Source: JAJZMY01 sp964604635
GTDB taxonomy: Archaea > Micrarchaeota > Micrarchaeia > Micrarchaeales > Micrarchaeaceae
DNA: 44,986 bases
Assembly (NCBI GenBank): GCA_964604635.1
Contig: CAZRZO010000007.1
Coordinates: 1-44,986, forward strand
Reading direction: 5' to 3'
The notes beneath the pieces were generated by a model, which was not told where the DNA came from, did not search any database, and saw nothing but the letters and a program-made list of their open reading frames with translations. The position numbers and the translations under genes were made by a program. Position 1 is the first letter of the stretch, and each line of letters begins with the position of its first letter. Positions 1-8,023 of the stretch are shown in pieces.

Positions 1-1
1 T

Positions 2-1057
2 ATAAGTGTTAATACATTACTTACTTCAACATCAAAATTTTTAAATTCATCAGGAACAGCATATATTAATTCAAAAGGTCAATATGTAAGTCCTTATTAT
101 ACATTAGATGTATTTTCATTTAATGGACTTGCAACATTATATAGTCAAGCAAAATGGAATTTATATGTAAATAATGTTTTATACAAAACAAGTGCATCAA
201 CAATTAAGTGGGCAACACAAGGAAGACCAGGAACATATTCATTAAACTTTGTAAATACTGGAAATAATAATTATACTTCAAATTCAATTACAAAAATACT
301 ACATGTTAGACAACCTGCATCAGGTATTCCAAGTCCAGTGACAATACCAACAACCACAATACACATTAATAGCTCAACAAAATACATAATAATAATTAAT
401 ACATCTTCATTCAATTCATTATTAAATATTTCAAAAACAGTAATTACATTAAATTATGTAAATGAAAACATGCTTTTGAAATTATCATCAAATGCAAATG
501 TAGTAGCAAATATATTATTGTCAAATGTAACATCACAAGTTAAGAATATGACAAATAAAAATTATACAAAATTAACTGTATTTAATTTTACATCATCACA
601 GAAAATAAATACTAATGTATCATACACATATATTTGTAATTTGAAGAATGTTTCTGCATTTGAGTTAATAAATAAAACATGGTCAAAACTTAATTCAACT
701 GAAAATACATTATCATCATCATCATCATTATGTGCATTATCTTTTGTAATACCTTCTGATCCAATAATTGGTATATTTTCATATAAACCAATAAATGTAA
801 GTACAACAACAGTACCTTCAAATACAACAACAATACCAACAACAACAGTAACATCAAATACTGTTTCTACAAATACAATAACAACACCTGTAACAACAAC
901 AACAGTAGCAGTTGCTAATACAATTTCAACAACAACATCAACAAATGCAACACCTAACTATGGATACATAGGAGTAGCAATTATAATTATTATAATTGCA
1001 GTTGTAATCATATATTTCTATAATAAAGACAGAAAGCACAAAAAGCACAAAAAGTAA
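2..1057 (+). CDS. Thr/Ser-rich surface protein, C-terminal part (5'-truncated by window edge)
   Basis: The frame that ends at 1057 is open from base 2, so the gene starts before the window and the GTG at 338 is only an internal codon. The visible part (about 351 residues) is rich in Asn, Thr and Ser. It has beta-rich stretches, then a Thr-rich stalk (repeated TTT and PTTT), then one hydrophobic helix (IIIIIIAVVIIYFY) and a basic tail (DRKHKKHKK). This layout is that of a cell-surface protein held by a C-terminal membrane anchor, stalk outside and Lys/Arg tail inside, and it probably carries many N- and O-glycans. Related layouts occur at 12644-13855 and 39757-41085. No enzymatic motif is visible in this part, so the specific function is unknown. 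Confidence 0.8.
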   Translation: MSVNTLLTSTSKFLNSSGTAYINSKGQYVSPYYTLDVFSFNGLATLYSQAKWNLYVNNVLYKTSASTIKWATQGRPGTYSLNFVNTGNNNYTSNSITKILHVRQPASGIPSPVTIPTTTIHINSSTKYIIIINTSSFNSLLNISKTVITLNYVNENMLLKLSSNANVVANILLSNVTSQVKNMTNKNYTKLTVFNFTSSQKINTNVSYTYICNLKNVSAFELINKTWSKLNSTENTLSSSSSLCALSFVIPSDPIIGIFSYKPINVSTTTVPSNTTTIPTTTVTSNTVSTNTITTPVTTTTVAVANTISTTTSTNATPNYGYIGVAIIIIIIAVVIIYFYNKDRKHKKHKK

Positions 1058-1102
1058 TTGTTTTTTTCTTTTGTTTGTTTTTTTATTTTTTAATGTGAAG
1101 AT

Positions 1103-1525
1103 GTGAACAATAGTAAAATTAAAAAATTATTATTTATATTAATAATACTTGGTTTGATTGATAGTGGATATTTAACATATGTTCATTATGCTCCAAATGC
1201 ATTAATTTGTCCAACATACGGAATAATAAATTGTTCACAAGTTGTAACAAGCTCTTTTTCAGTTATATTTTTTATTCCCTTAGCAATATATGGATTAGTA
1301 TGGTTTATTGTCCAATTAATTCTATTCTTTATTATTGATAATTTTGATATAAACTTAATATGGAATATTATTGGTATATTTGGTGTAACATATTCAATAT
1401 TAGCAATGTTTTTTTTAAATAAAATCTGTGAATATTGTAGTGTTTTAGATTTTATAATAATATTAATTGTTATTTTATTTTTTATAAAAATAAATAGAAA
1501 CAAAAAAGAAAATAGAACAAAATAA
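1103..1525 (+). CDS. Vitamin K epoxide reductase (VKOR) family protein
   Basis: A 140-aa polytopic membrane protein with a GTG start at 1103, after a TGTGAAGAT-like ribosome site. It has the VKOR pattern: GLIDSGYLTYVHY in the first helix, the paired cysteines C36 and C44, a conserved Ser/Thr loop followed by FFIPLAIYGLVW, and the redox motif C109-E-Y-C112 near the last helix. About four or five hydrophobic segments are visible. VKOR homologues reoxidise a DsbA- or thioredoxin-like partner and pass electrons to quinone, making disulfides outside the cytoplasm. No fused or adjacent thioredoxin-fold partner is present; a soluble thioredoxin lies at 8791. Cys-bearing surface proteins in the window are plausible clients (inference). 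Confidence 0.88.
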   Translation: MNNSKIKKLLFILIILGLIDSGYLTYVHYAPNALICPTYGIINCSQVVTSSFSVIFFIPLAIYGLVWFIVQLILFFIIDNFDINLIWNIIGIFGVTYSILAMFFLNKICEYCSVLDFIIILIVILFFIKINRNKKENRTK

Positions 1526-1585
1526 ATATTAAAAATTAGTAATAAAATATAGAAATTTAAAACTAAACTAATTTTTATTAATTTA

Positions 1586-3025
1586 TTAACAAATTAACTC
1601 ATTTTTTTGATTATTGATAAAATTCATTACAGTATAAATATAAGCTGATTCTGACCAAGCAAGATCATCAATTATTCTATTACCTTGTTTCTCATAATAA
1701 TTATCAGGGTCTATTTTACTCGCAGGATTAATTAATTCTTGTTCACATATTTTATTATCTTTTAATAAATATTTTTGAGTTATGTAATCAATAATTTTTT
1801 TTGCTTCTTTTATTTTATTATTATTTATATACCAATTTGCTGCTTCTAATCCTAATAATGGCCATCTTCCCCCGTGAAAATATGTATCTCCTTTAAATCT
1901 TATTGGTAATACATTATTATTAAATAAATCCTCTTCAATTTTTTGCATTGTATTATCTTGAATTTCTTTTGTAATACATGGTGGTTTAAATCTATTTAAT
2001 ATAAATAATTCTTCACCATCAACTTCTTTTATTAAACTATTTTCATTTCTAAAATTATCTGTTGCTTTGTATAATATTTTGTTTATAATAAAATGATTTT
2101 TTAAAAATCTATTAATGTTGTTTATATTTTCTAATATTTTATTTTCATTAATTTCTTCCAGTTCTTCATTATTTACTAAATTAATTATTCTTAAATGTAA
2201 TTCAATATTTTTTAAGTTCTGATTATCAAAATCATTAATAATATTTTCCTTTATTTTTTTTAAGTTGTTTTTAATATTTTTCTTTTCTTTTTTAAATTGT
2301 TTTATAAGTTCTAATGCATTTTCCATCCCACAATGTATTGCAGCAACATCATATGCATGAATTTGATGAGTATCTATTTCCCATGCATTTGAACAAGGTG
2401 CAACATAAACCTTATTCATATATTCTATCATTTTTGGAAGTAATTTTAATATTTTATGTAATGATTCAGCCATATTTTCATCTATTCCAAAATTTTTAAT
2501 ATATTCATTTGTTGCAATTATTAATAAAGGAACTGAATCATATTGTTTTAACCAAATACTTGTATTTAAATCATATTCTTCTTCTAATACTGGATTATCT
2601 GATATCATTTCTTCATCAGATCTATGTCTATGCCATCCTACTTTGTAATTCTGATTAAATCTTGCAGGTACATGGTTTAAAATATTATTATGAAATGCAC
2701 CATTTTCTAAAGGTAATTCTATTCCTCTATCAATATTCTCTGAAAAGCCATCAATAGCTTTCCACATTGAGTTAAGTAGTCGTGCAGAAGCATTTTTTAT
2801 TATATTGATATTTTTTTGATCTGTTTTATTTAAATATCTTGCATTATGTGTTAATGAAATACTTATAAATGATGAATCTCTAAACCACATTGGAATATAC
2901 CATTCATAATTAGATGATGCTGGTATATACCCTTTTTTATCTATCTGAGAGATAACATAAAAAACAACATCATTTGTTTTTTTTCTTAAAAATTCTATTG
3001 TATCCATATCTTCTAAATTGTTCAT
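1586..3025 (-). CDS. Glycoside hydrolase family 15-like (glucoamylase-type) protein, copy 1
   Basis: A 479-aa protein with no signal peptide; its ATG at 3025 follows GGGGATGAA. Family-type motifs are WYIPMWFRDSSF (like the W-x-RD of GH15), CSNAWEIDTHQIHAYD (candidate catalytic acid in WE), GGRWPLLGLEAANWY, CEQELINPAS (the position of the second glutamate in GH15) and DDLAWSESAYI (like the PLxWSxA ending of glucoamylases). It probably releases glucose from alpha-glucans such as glycogen inside the cell, but the substrate is inferred. A paralogue lies at 4976-6472, with the AAA ATPase gene between them on the other strand. The two copies share a DNA block that is identical over 126 nt, while their central helical insert (about residues 240-330) has diverged. 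Confidence 0.7.
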   Translation of the reverse strand: MNNLEDMDTIEFLRKKTNDVVFYVISQIDKKGYIPASSNYEWYIPMWFRDSSFISISLTHNARYLNKTDQKNINIIKNASARLLNSMWKAIDGFSENIDRGIELPLENGAFHNNILNHVPARFNQNYKVGWHRHRSDEEMISDNPVLEEEYDLNTSIWLKQYDSVPLLIIATNEYIKNFGIDENMAESLHKILKLLPKMIEYMNKVYVAPCSNAWEIDTHQIHAYDVAAIHCGMENALELIKQFKKEKKNIKNNLKKIKENIINDFDNQNLKNIELHLRIINLVNNEELEEINENKILENINNINRFLKNHFIINKILYKATDNFRNENSLIKEVDGEELFILNRFKPPCITKEIQDNTMQKIEEDLFNNNVLPIRFKGDTYFHGGRWPLLGLEAANWYINNNKIKEAKKIIDYITQKYLLKDNKICEQELINPASKIDPDNYYEKQGNRIIDDLAWSESAYIYTVMNFINNQKNELIC

Positions 3026-3250
3026 TTCATCCCCAATTGTAAATTATATTATATCATTCATTATATTTAAGTTTTTTGTTCTAAAAATCCTCTATTTTAG
3101 AAATCGTTTTAGTATTGTAAATTACATTTATTCTAGATTCATTAAATTTTAATATTTGATTATTAAATAAAAAATTACATATAACATTTAAATATCTAAT
3201 TGTTCATATATTTTATTTGATGATATTAAATTAGGGGATTGGGACTTGCA

Positions 3251-4966
3251 ATGGTTGTTTATAATAATAAAAATTCAAAACTTTATGGTCTAGATACACA
3301 AATAACTGAATTAACCAATATTATTAATATAAAATTTTTACAAGATTCTAAAAAACATTATAGTCATTATAAAAAAGATCTTTTACCTAATGCAATTCTA
3401 ATTTCTGGCAGATCTGGAATTGGAAAATCAATGCTTTTTGATTATTTAAAAGAATTTTTTAAAGATAAAATAAATATAGTAGATATTTCTAAAAAATTAC
3501 AAGCAGAAGCAGCAGAAAACCAAGAAAAAACATATTTAAATTATTATTTTAATGCAATTAAATCTCCAAAATTACTTAATAATAATAATACTATCTATTT
3601 TCTAGATGATTTTAATCTTATTGAAGATTATTTTTTAAGTGATGATAGTGCATTACCACAAACTAAAAAAATTATTAGTTATCTACAAAATCTAATAAAA
3701 CCTGAATCTAATAATATCTTAATAACTTCAATACAAAATAGTTTAGTACTCAATTCAAATATTATGAAATTATTTGATACTGAAATTAAATTACCTCTTC
3801 CAAATTTTGAGTCAAGATTAGCAATAATGAAAAATTATTTAGAAAATACACCAACACCTTTAAATGATTTAATTAAAGTAGCAGAAATTACTGAAAATTA
3901 TACTGGATTAGAGCTAATGAAATTAATTAAAGTAGCCTATCAAAAAACAATAAAAGAAAAGAAGTATGTTTTAACTTATGATGATTTTAATAATAGTATT
4001 AATAAAATAAAACCAATATCAACAAAAAATACAGAACCTTCATGGGAATTTTTAGGTGGTATGAAAACAAAGATTGATGAAATTAGAAATAGTCTTATTT
4101 TACCTTTAAAATATTCCGAACTTTTTAAAAAATACAATGTAAAACCTCCAAAAGGTATTTTACTCTATGGTCCAACTGGAACTGGAAAAACATCAATTGC
4201 AAAAAATCTTGCCAAAGAATCCAAATTTAATTTTTTTAGTTTTTCACCTTCAGATATTCATACTATGTGGCATGGTGAGGATGAACGAAAATTGAAAGAA
4301 CAATTTAAAAAAGCAAAAGAGAATCAACCTGCTATATTATTTATTGATGAATTTGAATCAATAGCATCAAAGAGAAATGATGGTCCAAATAGTAAATTAT
4401 ATAATGGTCTTGTTGATGAATTTTTATATCAAATGGATGGGATTGAAGAATTAAAAGGTGTTGCAGTAATTGCTGCAACAAATAGAATAGATCTTTTAGA
4501 TCCTGCAATAATTAGACCTGGTAGATTTGACAAAAAAATCAATATACCATTACCTAATTTAGAGGGTAGAAAAGAAATTTTAGATATATATATGAATAAA
4601 TTTAGATTGAATGAACAATTAGAAATGAATAAAAATATATTTATTGAAGAAATAGCTGAAAAAACCTCTGGTTTTTCTGGTGCTGATATTGAAAATTTAT
4701 GTAATCAAGTCGGAGAAATTATTATTCATAGAAAAATAACTATTTTAGAGAACAAAAAAACTAAATTTACAGAGGAATCTTTGATTCAGATATTTAAAAG
4801 AATAATGATAAAAAAAGATATTGAAAATAAACCAAAACAAATAGGTTTTATTGATGAACAAGATATGAAATTATATTATAAAGAGTTTATTGAAAATGAA
4901 AAAAATATTAAGAATAAATTAAGAACGAATAAATTAGAAATATCTAAATTAAGAACAAAACATTAA
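3251..4966 (+). CDS. Tandem AAA ATPase, CDC48/Pex-like, with degenerate first module
   Basis: About 571 aa. The frame can begin at TTG 3239, but ATG 3251 sits behind GGGGATTGGGA and is preferred. Numbering from the TTG, the first AAA module has Walker A GRSGIGKS (57-64), a Walker B ending in DD instead of DE (IYFLDD, 119-124), and no arginine-finger region. The second is canonical: GPTGTGKT (311-318), FIDEFES (368-374) and AATNRIDLLDPAIIRPGRFD. The C-terminus is a basic coiled region. CDC48/NSF/Pex1-type proteins unfold or remodel protein complexes as hexamers. The asymmetry (first ring possibly structural, second active) recalls Pex1/Pex6. No N-domain of CDC48 type is seen. It sits between two convergent/divergent GH15-like genes; a functional link is speculative. 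Confidence 0.85.
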   Translation: MVVYNNKNSKLYGLDTQITELTNIINIKFLQDSKKHYSHYKKDLLPNAILISGRSGIGKSMLFDYLKEFFKDKINIVDISKKLQAEAAENQEKTYLNYYFNAIKSPKLLNNNNTIYFLDDFNLIEDYFLSDDSALPQTKKIISYLQNLIKPESNNILITSIQNSLVLNSNIMKLFDTEIKLPLPNFESRLAIMKNYLENTPTPLNDLIKVAEITENYTGLELMKLIKVAYQKTIKEKKYVLTYDDFNNSINKIKPISTKNTEPSWEFLGGMKTKIDEIRNSLILPLKYSELFKKYNVKPPKGILLYGPTGTGKTSIAKNLAKESKFNFFSFSPSDIHTMWHGEDERKLKEQFKKAKENQPAILFIDEFESIASKRNDGPNSKLYNGLVDEFLYQMDGIEELKGVAVIAATNRIDLLDPAIIRPGRFDKKINIPLPNLEGRKEILDIYMNKFRLNEQLEMNKNIFIEEIAEKTSGFSGADIENLCNQVGEIIIHRKITILENKKTKFTEESLIQIFKRIMIKKDIENKPKQIGFIDEQDMKLYYKEFIENEKNIKNKLRTNKLEISKLRTKH

Positions 4967-4975
4967 TAAAATAAA

Positions 4976-6472
4976 CTATATTCTTTCATATGTTTTAATT
5001 AATTCTTCTTTCTTTTTTTCTTGTATTTTTAGATATTTTGTTATTGTGTCAACATAAGCTGATTCAGACCAAGCAAGATCATCAATTACTTTCTTGTTAT
5101 TTTTATTGTAAAATTCATTAGGGTCATAATTACTTGCTGGATTAACAATTTCTTGTTCAACTATTTTACTATTTATTATTAAATATTTTTGAGTTATGTA
5201 ATTTATAATTTTTTTTGCTTCTTCATTTTTATTGTTATCTATATACCAGTTTGCTGCTTCTAATCCTAATAATGGCCATCTTCCCCCATAAAAATATTTA
5301 TCTTCTTTAAATCTTATTGGTAATACATTATTATTAAATAAATCCTCTTCAATTTTTTGCATTGTATTATCTTGAATTTCTTTTGTAATACATGGTGGTT
5401 TAAATCTATTTAATATAAATAATTCTTCACTATCAACTTCTTTTATTGGATTACTGTTAAAATCACCATTTTCATTGAAAATATCTTTTGCTTTATATAT
5501 TATATTATTTCTAATAAAATGATCTTCTAAAAATTTGTTAATATTATTCATATATTTTAATATTTTATTTTCATCAATGTTCTGTATTTTCTTATTGTTT
5601 ATTATTTCTATTTCTCCCAAACAAGATTCTAATTTATGTATATTTTTTTTATCAATATATTTATTAAAATTTTCTTTGTTTAAACTTTTGTTTAATCCTT
5701 TTAAATTATCAACTAAATCTTTCTTTAAATTAGTTTTAATATATTTTACTAGTTCTATTGTATTTTCCATTCCTGAATATATTGCAGCAACATCATATGC
5801 ATGAATCTGGTGTGTATCCATTTCCCATGCATTTGAACAAGGTGCAACATAAACTTTATTCATATATTCTACCATTTTTGGAAGTAATTTAGATATTTTA
5901 TGTAATGATTTTTCTATATTTTCATCTATTCCAAAATTTTTAATATATTCATTTGTTGCAATTATTAATAAAGGAACTGAATCATATTGCTTTAGCCATT
6001 TAGAACGATTTAAATCTGAATAATATAATGGGTTATCTGATCCCATTTCTTTATTATTTCTATGCCAGCCCATACTATAATTTTCATTAATTCTTGCAGG
6101 TACATGGTTTAATATAATGTCAAATGCGCAATTTTCAAATGGAATTTCTATTGCGCGGTTCATATTTTCTGAAAATTTATTTATTGCTTTCCACATAAAA
6201 TTTAATAATCTCGCAGATGCATTTTTTGCTTTTCTATAATTTTCATCATCTTTTTCTAATGCTAAAAATTTTGCATTGTGTGTTAATGAAATACTTGTAA
6301 ATGATGAATCTCTAAACCACATTGGAATATAATATTTATAATCTTGTGATGCTTTCATATACCCTTTTTCATTTATTTGAGAAATAATATAAGAAGTAAC
6401 TTCTTTTTCTTTTTCTTTTAAAATTTCATTACTAATTTTTTCTGTTTTTTGAAGAGTTTTTTCATTTTCCAT
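4976..6472 (-). CDS. Glycoside hydrolase family 15-like (glucoamylase-type) protein, copy 2
   Basis: A 498-aa paralogue of 1586-3025. The frame is open up to 6595, but the extra 41 residues are basic and unlike copy 1, and they would cover a promoter-like dyad. ATG 6472, behind AAAGGTTATTGTT, gives MENEKTL and is chosen. Motifs: YYIPMWFRDSSF, CSNAWEMDTHQIHAYD, GGRWPLLGLEAANWY, VEQEIVNPAS and DDLAWSESAYV. Candidate catalytic glutamates are in WE and VEQ by analogy to GH15. No signal peptide, so probably cytoplasmic glucan breakdown. Its end lies 10 bp from the end of the convergent AAA gene. Parts are identical to copy 1 in DNA while the middle is almost unalignable, which suggests gene conversion between the copies. 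Confidence 0.7.
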   Translation of the reverse strand: MENEKTLQKTEKISNEILKEKEKEVTSYIISQINEKGYMKASQDYKYYIPMWFRDSSFTSISLTHNAKFLALEKDDENYRKAKNASARLLNFMWKAINKFSENMNRAIEIPFENCAFDIILNHVPARINENYSMGWHRNNKEMGSDNPLYYSDLNRSKWLKQYDSVPLLIIATNEYIKNFGIDENIEKSLHKISKLLPKMVEYMNKVYVAPCSNAWEMDTHQIHAYDVAAIYSGMENTIELVKYIKTNLKKDLVDNLKGLNKSLNKENFNKYIDKKNIHKLESCLGEIEIINNKKIQNIDENKILKYMNNINKFLEDHFIRNNIIYKAKDIFNENGDFNSNPIKEVDSEELFILNRFKPPCITKEIQDNTMQKIEEDLFNNNVLPIRFKEDKYFYGGRWPLLGLEAANWYIDNNKNEEAKKIINYITQKYLIINSKIVEQEIVNPASNYDPNEFYNKNNKKVIDDLAWSESAYVDTITKYLKIQEKKKEELIKTYERI

Positions 6473-6574
6473 AACAATAACCTTTCTCTTACCAATAATA
6501 ACTATATTATGTGTATCATATTTAAGTTTTCTGTTTAAAATAAAAAACTTTTTATAAATAGTTAAATATCTGTA

Positions 6575-6590
6575 CCTGCATAAATGCAGG
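6575..6590. promoter_or_regulatory. Inverted repeat at a promoter-like site, copy 1
   Basis: CCTGCATAAATGCAGG is a perfect 7-bp inverted repeat with an AA centre. It follows AT-rich TATA-like sequence (TTTATAAATAG at 6551, TTAAATA at 6562) and is followed by GCACATCTCAAG. The same arrangement recurs at 6774-6800. It could be a repressor operator or an RNA hairpin at a transcript's 5' end. No ORF follows it on the plus strand before the second copy. Confidence 0.5.
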
Positions 6591-6759
6591 CACATCTCAA
6601 GATTACCAAAATAGTATTGGCAATAAATAATAAGAGTAATAAAGTATATAAATATTTCTATTTTATACTATCTATTACTTAACTAAATAAATATATAGTA
6701 AAGTATATATATTTTATTTTGATTAAATAATTAAGTAAAAAAGCGTATGACTAACGCAA

Positions 6760-6800
6760 TATAAATCAGTTAACTACATACAATGTAGGCAAATCTCAAG
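6760..6800 (+). promoter_or_regulatory. Promoter with inverted repeat and SD leader of the 6809 gene, copy 2
   Basis: TATAAA at 6760 is followed by the dyad CTACAT-ACA-ATGTAG (6774-6788), then GCAAATCTCAAGGTGA, whose GGTGA is the ribosome binding site for ATG 6809. Against copy 1 the dyad keeps its pairing although one pair changed from G-C to A-T, and the following ATCTCAAG is identical. Operator or leader hairpin; unproven. Confidence 0.5.
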
Positions 6801-6808
6801 GTGAAAAA

Positions 6809-7093
6809 ATGGAAATTGGTAAAAAAATAGAAATAAAAATCTATGGAGCCATTGATATCTTGGTAAATGAAATGAACCAAAAATATGGAATTAATTCAAA
6901 AGACAATACTGAATTAGAGCTCAATGATCTATATTTTAAGAAAGAATTAATAGATCATATTCTGAATTTAATTAAATTCAGAAAAACAAGTGAAAGATTC
7001 TTGGAAGATGAGCTTAATGAAGTAAGATATGAAATAAATTTAGAAGTATCTAGTCAAAGTTTGAAGCAGATAAGTATAAGAAAATTAATTTAG
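6809..7093 (+). CDS. Small hypothetical protein (94 aa)
   Basis: I do not recognise this gene. The ATG at 6809 has an excellent ribosome site (AAGGTGAAAAAATG). The product is charged and mostly predicted helical, with no membrane segment, cysteine pair or known motif. The C-terminal third (RFLEDELNEVRYEINLEV) could form an amphipathic helix or coiled coil. It has its own TATA-like box and dyad upstream and a hairpin plus T-run downstream (7107-7128), so it looks like a monocistronic, regulated unit. A small DNA- or protein-binding factor that controls its own dyad is possible, but nothing in the sequence shows that. Confidence 0.6.
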   Translation: MEIGKKIEIKIYGAIDILVNEMNQKYGINSKDNTELELNDLYFKKELIDHILNLIKFRKTSERFLEDELNEVRYEINLEVSSQSLKQISIRKLI

Positions 7094-7106
7094 TTCAAAG
7101 TAATTT

Positions 7107-7128
7107 GCCAAGGTCTTCTTGGCTTTTT
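7107..7128 (+). terminator. Hairpin plus T-run, intrinsic-terminator-like
   Basis: GCCAAG-gtctt-CTTGGC followed by TTTTT, 13 bases after the stop of the 6809 gene. A perfect 6-bp stem with a 5-nt loop stands out in this AT-rich background. Archaeal termination usually needs only the T-run, so the stem may instead protect the 3' end. Confidence 0.5.
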
Positions 7129-7248
7129 CAATTTCCATTATTTTTATAATAAATATTATATATTGTATCTAATATTAAAATAGAATATATAAAAGAAGAG
7201 ACGGAAAAAACAAATACCGTCATAAAAGTTTATAACTTATTAAGTTTA

Positions 7249-7512
7249 TTATTCTTTTGCGCTGATTATCATTGCAGCAGGACCAAAGCAAAGTTTTCTC
7301 ACTTTTGTCTGATTTATTGCTTTTTTTATGTATTTTTTTGCATCATTCATTAATAATTCTCGTAATATTACTGCTGCTCTTTTTGCATTATCTTCTTCAG
7401 TTTTTATACCCATTTCTGAAAAATACTTCCTAATTTCATTTACGTCTATGATATCAATTATTCCCTCTCTACAGTTTATTTGTTCGCTCTTTTTTTTGTT
7501 ATTATTTTCCAT
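7249..7512 (-). CDS. Small protein with possible histone-fold (87 aa)
   Basis: ATG at 7512 is preceded by GGTTGGGGTAATAAA, a good ribosome site. The pattern fits a short helix, long helix, short helix: VNEIRKYFSEMGI, then an A/L-rich helix (AKRAAVILRELLMNDAKKYI), then a basic loop (TKVRKLCFGP). That is the spacing of an archaeal histone fold, including a basic RK near the second loop, but the typical loop residues of HMf-type histones are weak and the last helix is short. It could be a divergent histone/HAP3-like DNA-binding protein or merely a helical protein. A GACGG...CCGTC stem (7200-7221) lies beyond its stop and may mark the 3' end. Confidence 0.5.
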   Translation of the reverse strand: MENNNKKKSEQINCREGIIDIIDVNEIRKYFSEMGIKTEEDNAKRAAVILRELLMNDAKKYIKKAINQTKVRKLCFGPAAMIISAKE

Positions 7513-7793
7513 TTTATTACCCCAACCATTTATATCTTTGTATTTTATTTGTATTTAAATCTTTTGGAGATGTTTCTAATATATTATTAGAATTTTTCAA
7601 TATTATATAAAATAATTATTTTTTCATTTATATTGATTTAACTCTATAATATAATTTATAATTTTAAACTAGACTAATTTACTTCTTATAAGTATTTTAG
7701 ATCTAATAAAGTATTAATACTAATACTAGATAATTCTAATAATTATTAAAAAAAAAGTAAATAATTAGTAATTTACTAATTATTCATAAATCT
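7513..7793. other. AT-rich intergenic stretch with a 25-bp palindrome
   Basis: No gene is visible. At 7760-7784 there is a perfect inverted repeat: AATAATTAGTAA, one T, TTACTAATTATT. It lies 9 bp before the tandem repeats that start at 7794. A smaller dyad (CTAATA...TATTAG type) lies near 7577-7590. The combination of AT richness, palindrome and adjacent iterated repeats resembles a protein-binding or unwinding locus. Confidence 0.4.
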
Positions 7794-8003
7794 CCAACCC
7801 TCAACACATATGTTAATCAAATCAACAACCAACCCTCAACACATATGTNNNNNNNNNNNNNNNNNNNNNNNNNNNNNNNNNNNNNNNNNNNNNNNNNNNN
7901 NNNNNNNNNNNNNNNNNNNNNNNNNNNNNNNNNNNNNNNNNNNNNNNNCCAACCCTCAACACATATGTTAATCAAATCAACAACCAACCCTCAACACATA
8001 TGT
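7794..8003. repeat. 35-bp tandem repeat array interrupted by an assembly gap
   Basis: The 20-nt core ccaaccctcaacacatatgt occurs at 7794-7813, 7829-7848, 7949-7968 and 7984-8003. On each side of the gap the two cores are separated by the same 15-nt sequence taatcaaatcaacaa, giving a 35-bp unit. The core ends in the palindrome ACATATGT. Between-core sequence is identical on both sides, so this is a tandem (iteron or minisatellite type) array and not a CRISPR with unique spacers. True copy number is hidden by the gap. Confidence 0.85.
7849..7948. other. Assembly gap (100 N)
   Basis: Exactly 100 N, the conventional size for a gap of unknown length. Both gap edges fall at the end and start of repeat cores, so the assembler most likely broke in a longer repeat array. 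Confidence 0.98.
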
Positions 8004-8023
8004 AGTTTTATTATCCTCAGCAA

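Noticed and set aside
6473..6595. Longer start (6595) for the second GH15-like gene
   Set aside because: The added 41 residues are unlike copy 1, lack a ribosome site and would cover a TATA/dyad region; ATG 6472 has an AAAGG site.
7794..8003. CRISPR array at the repeats around the gap
   Set aside because: The sequence between cores is identical in both visible pairs and only 15 nt long, and no cas gene is present in the window. Tandem repeats fit better.
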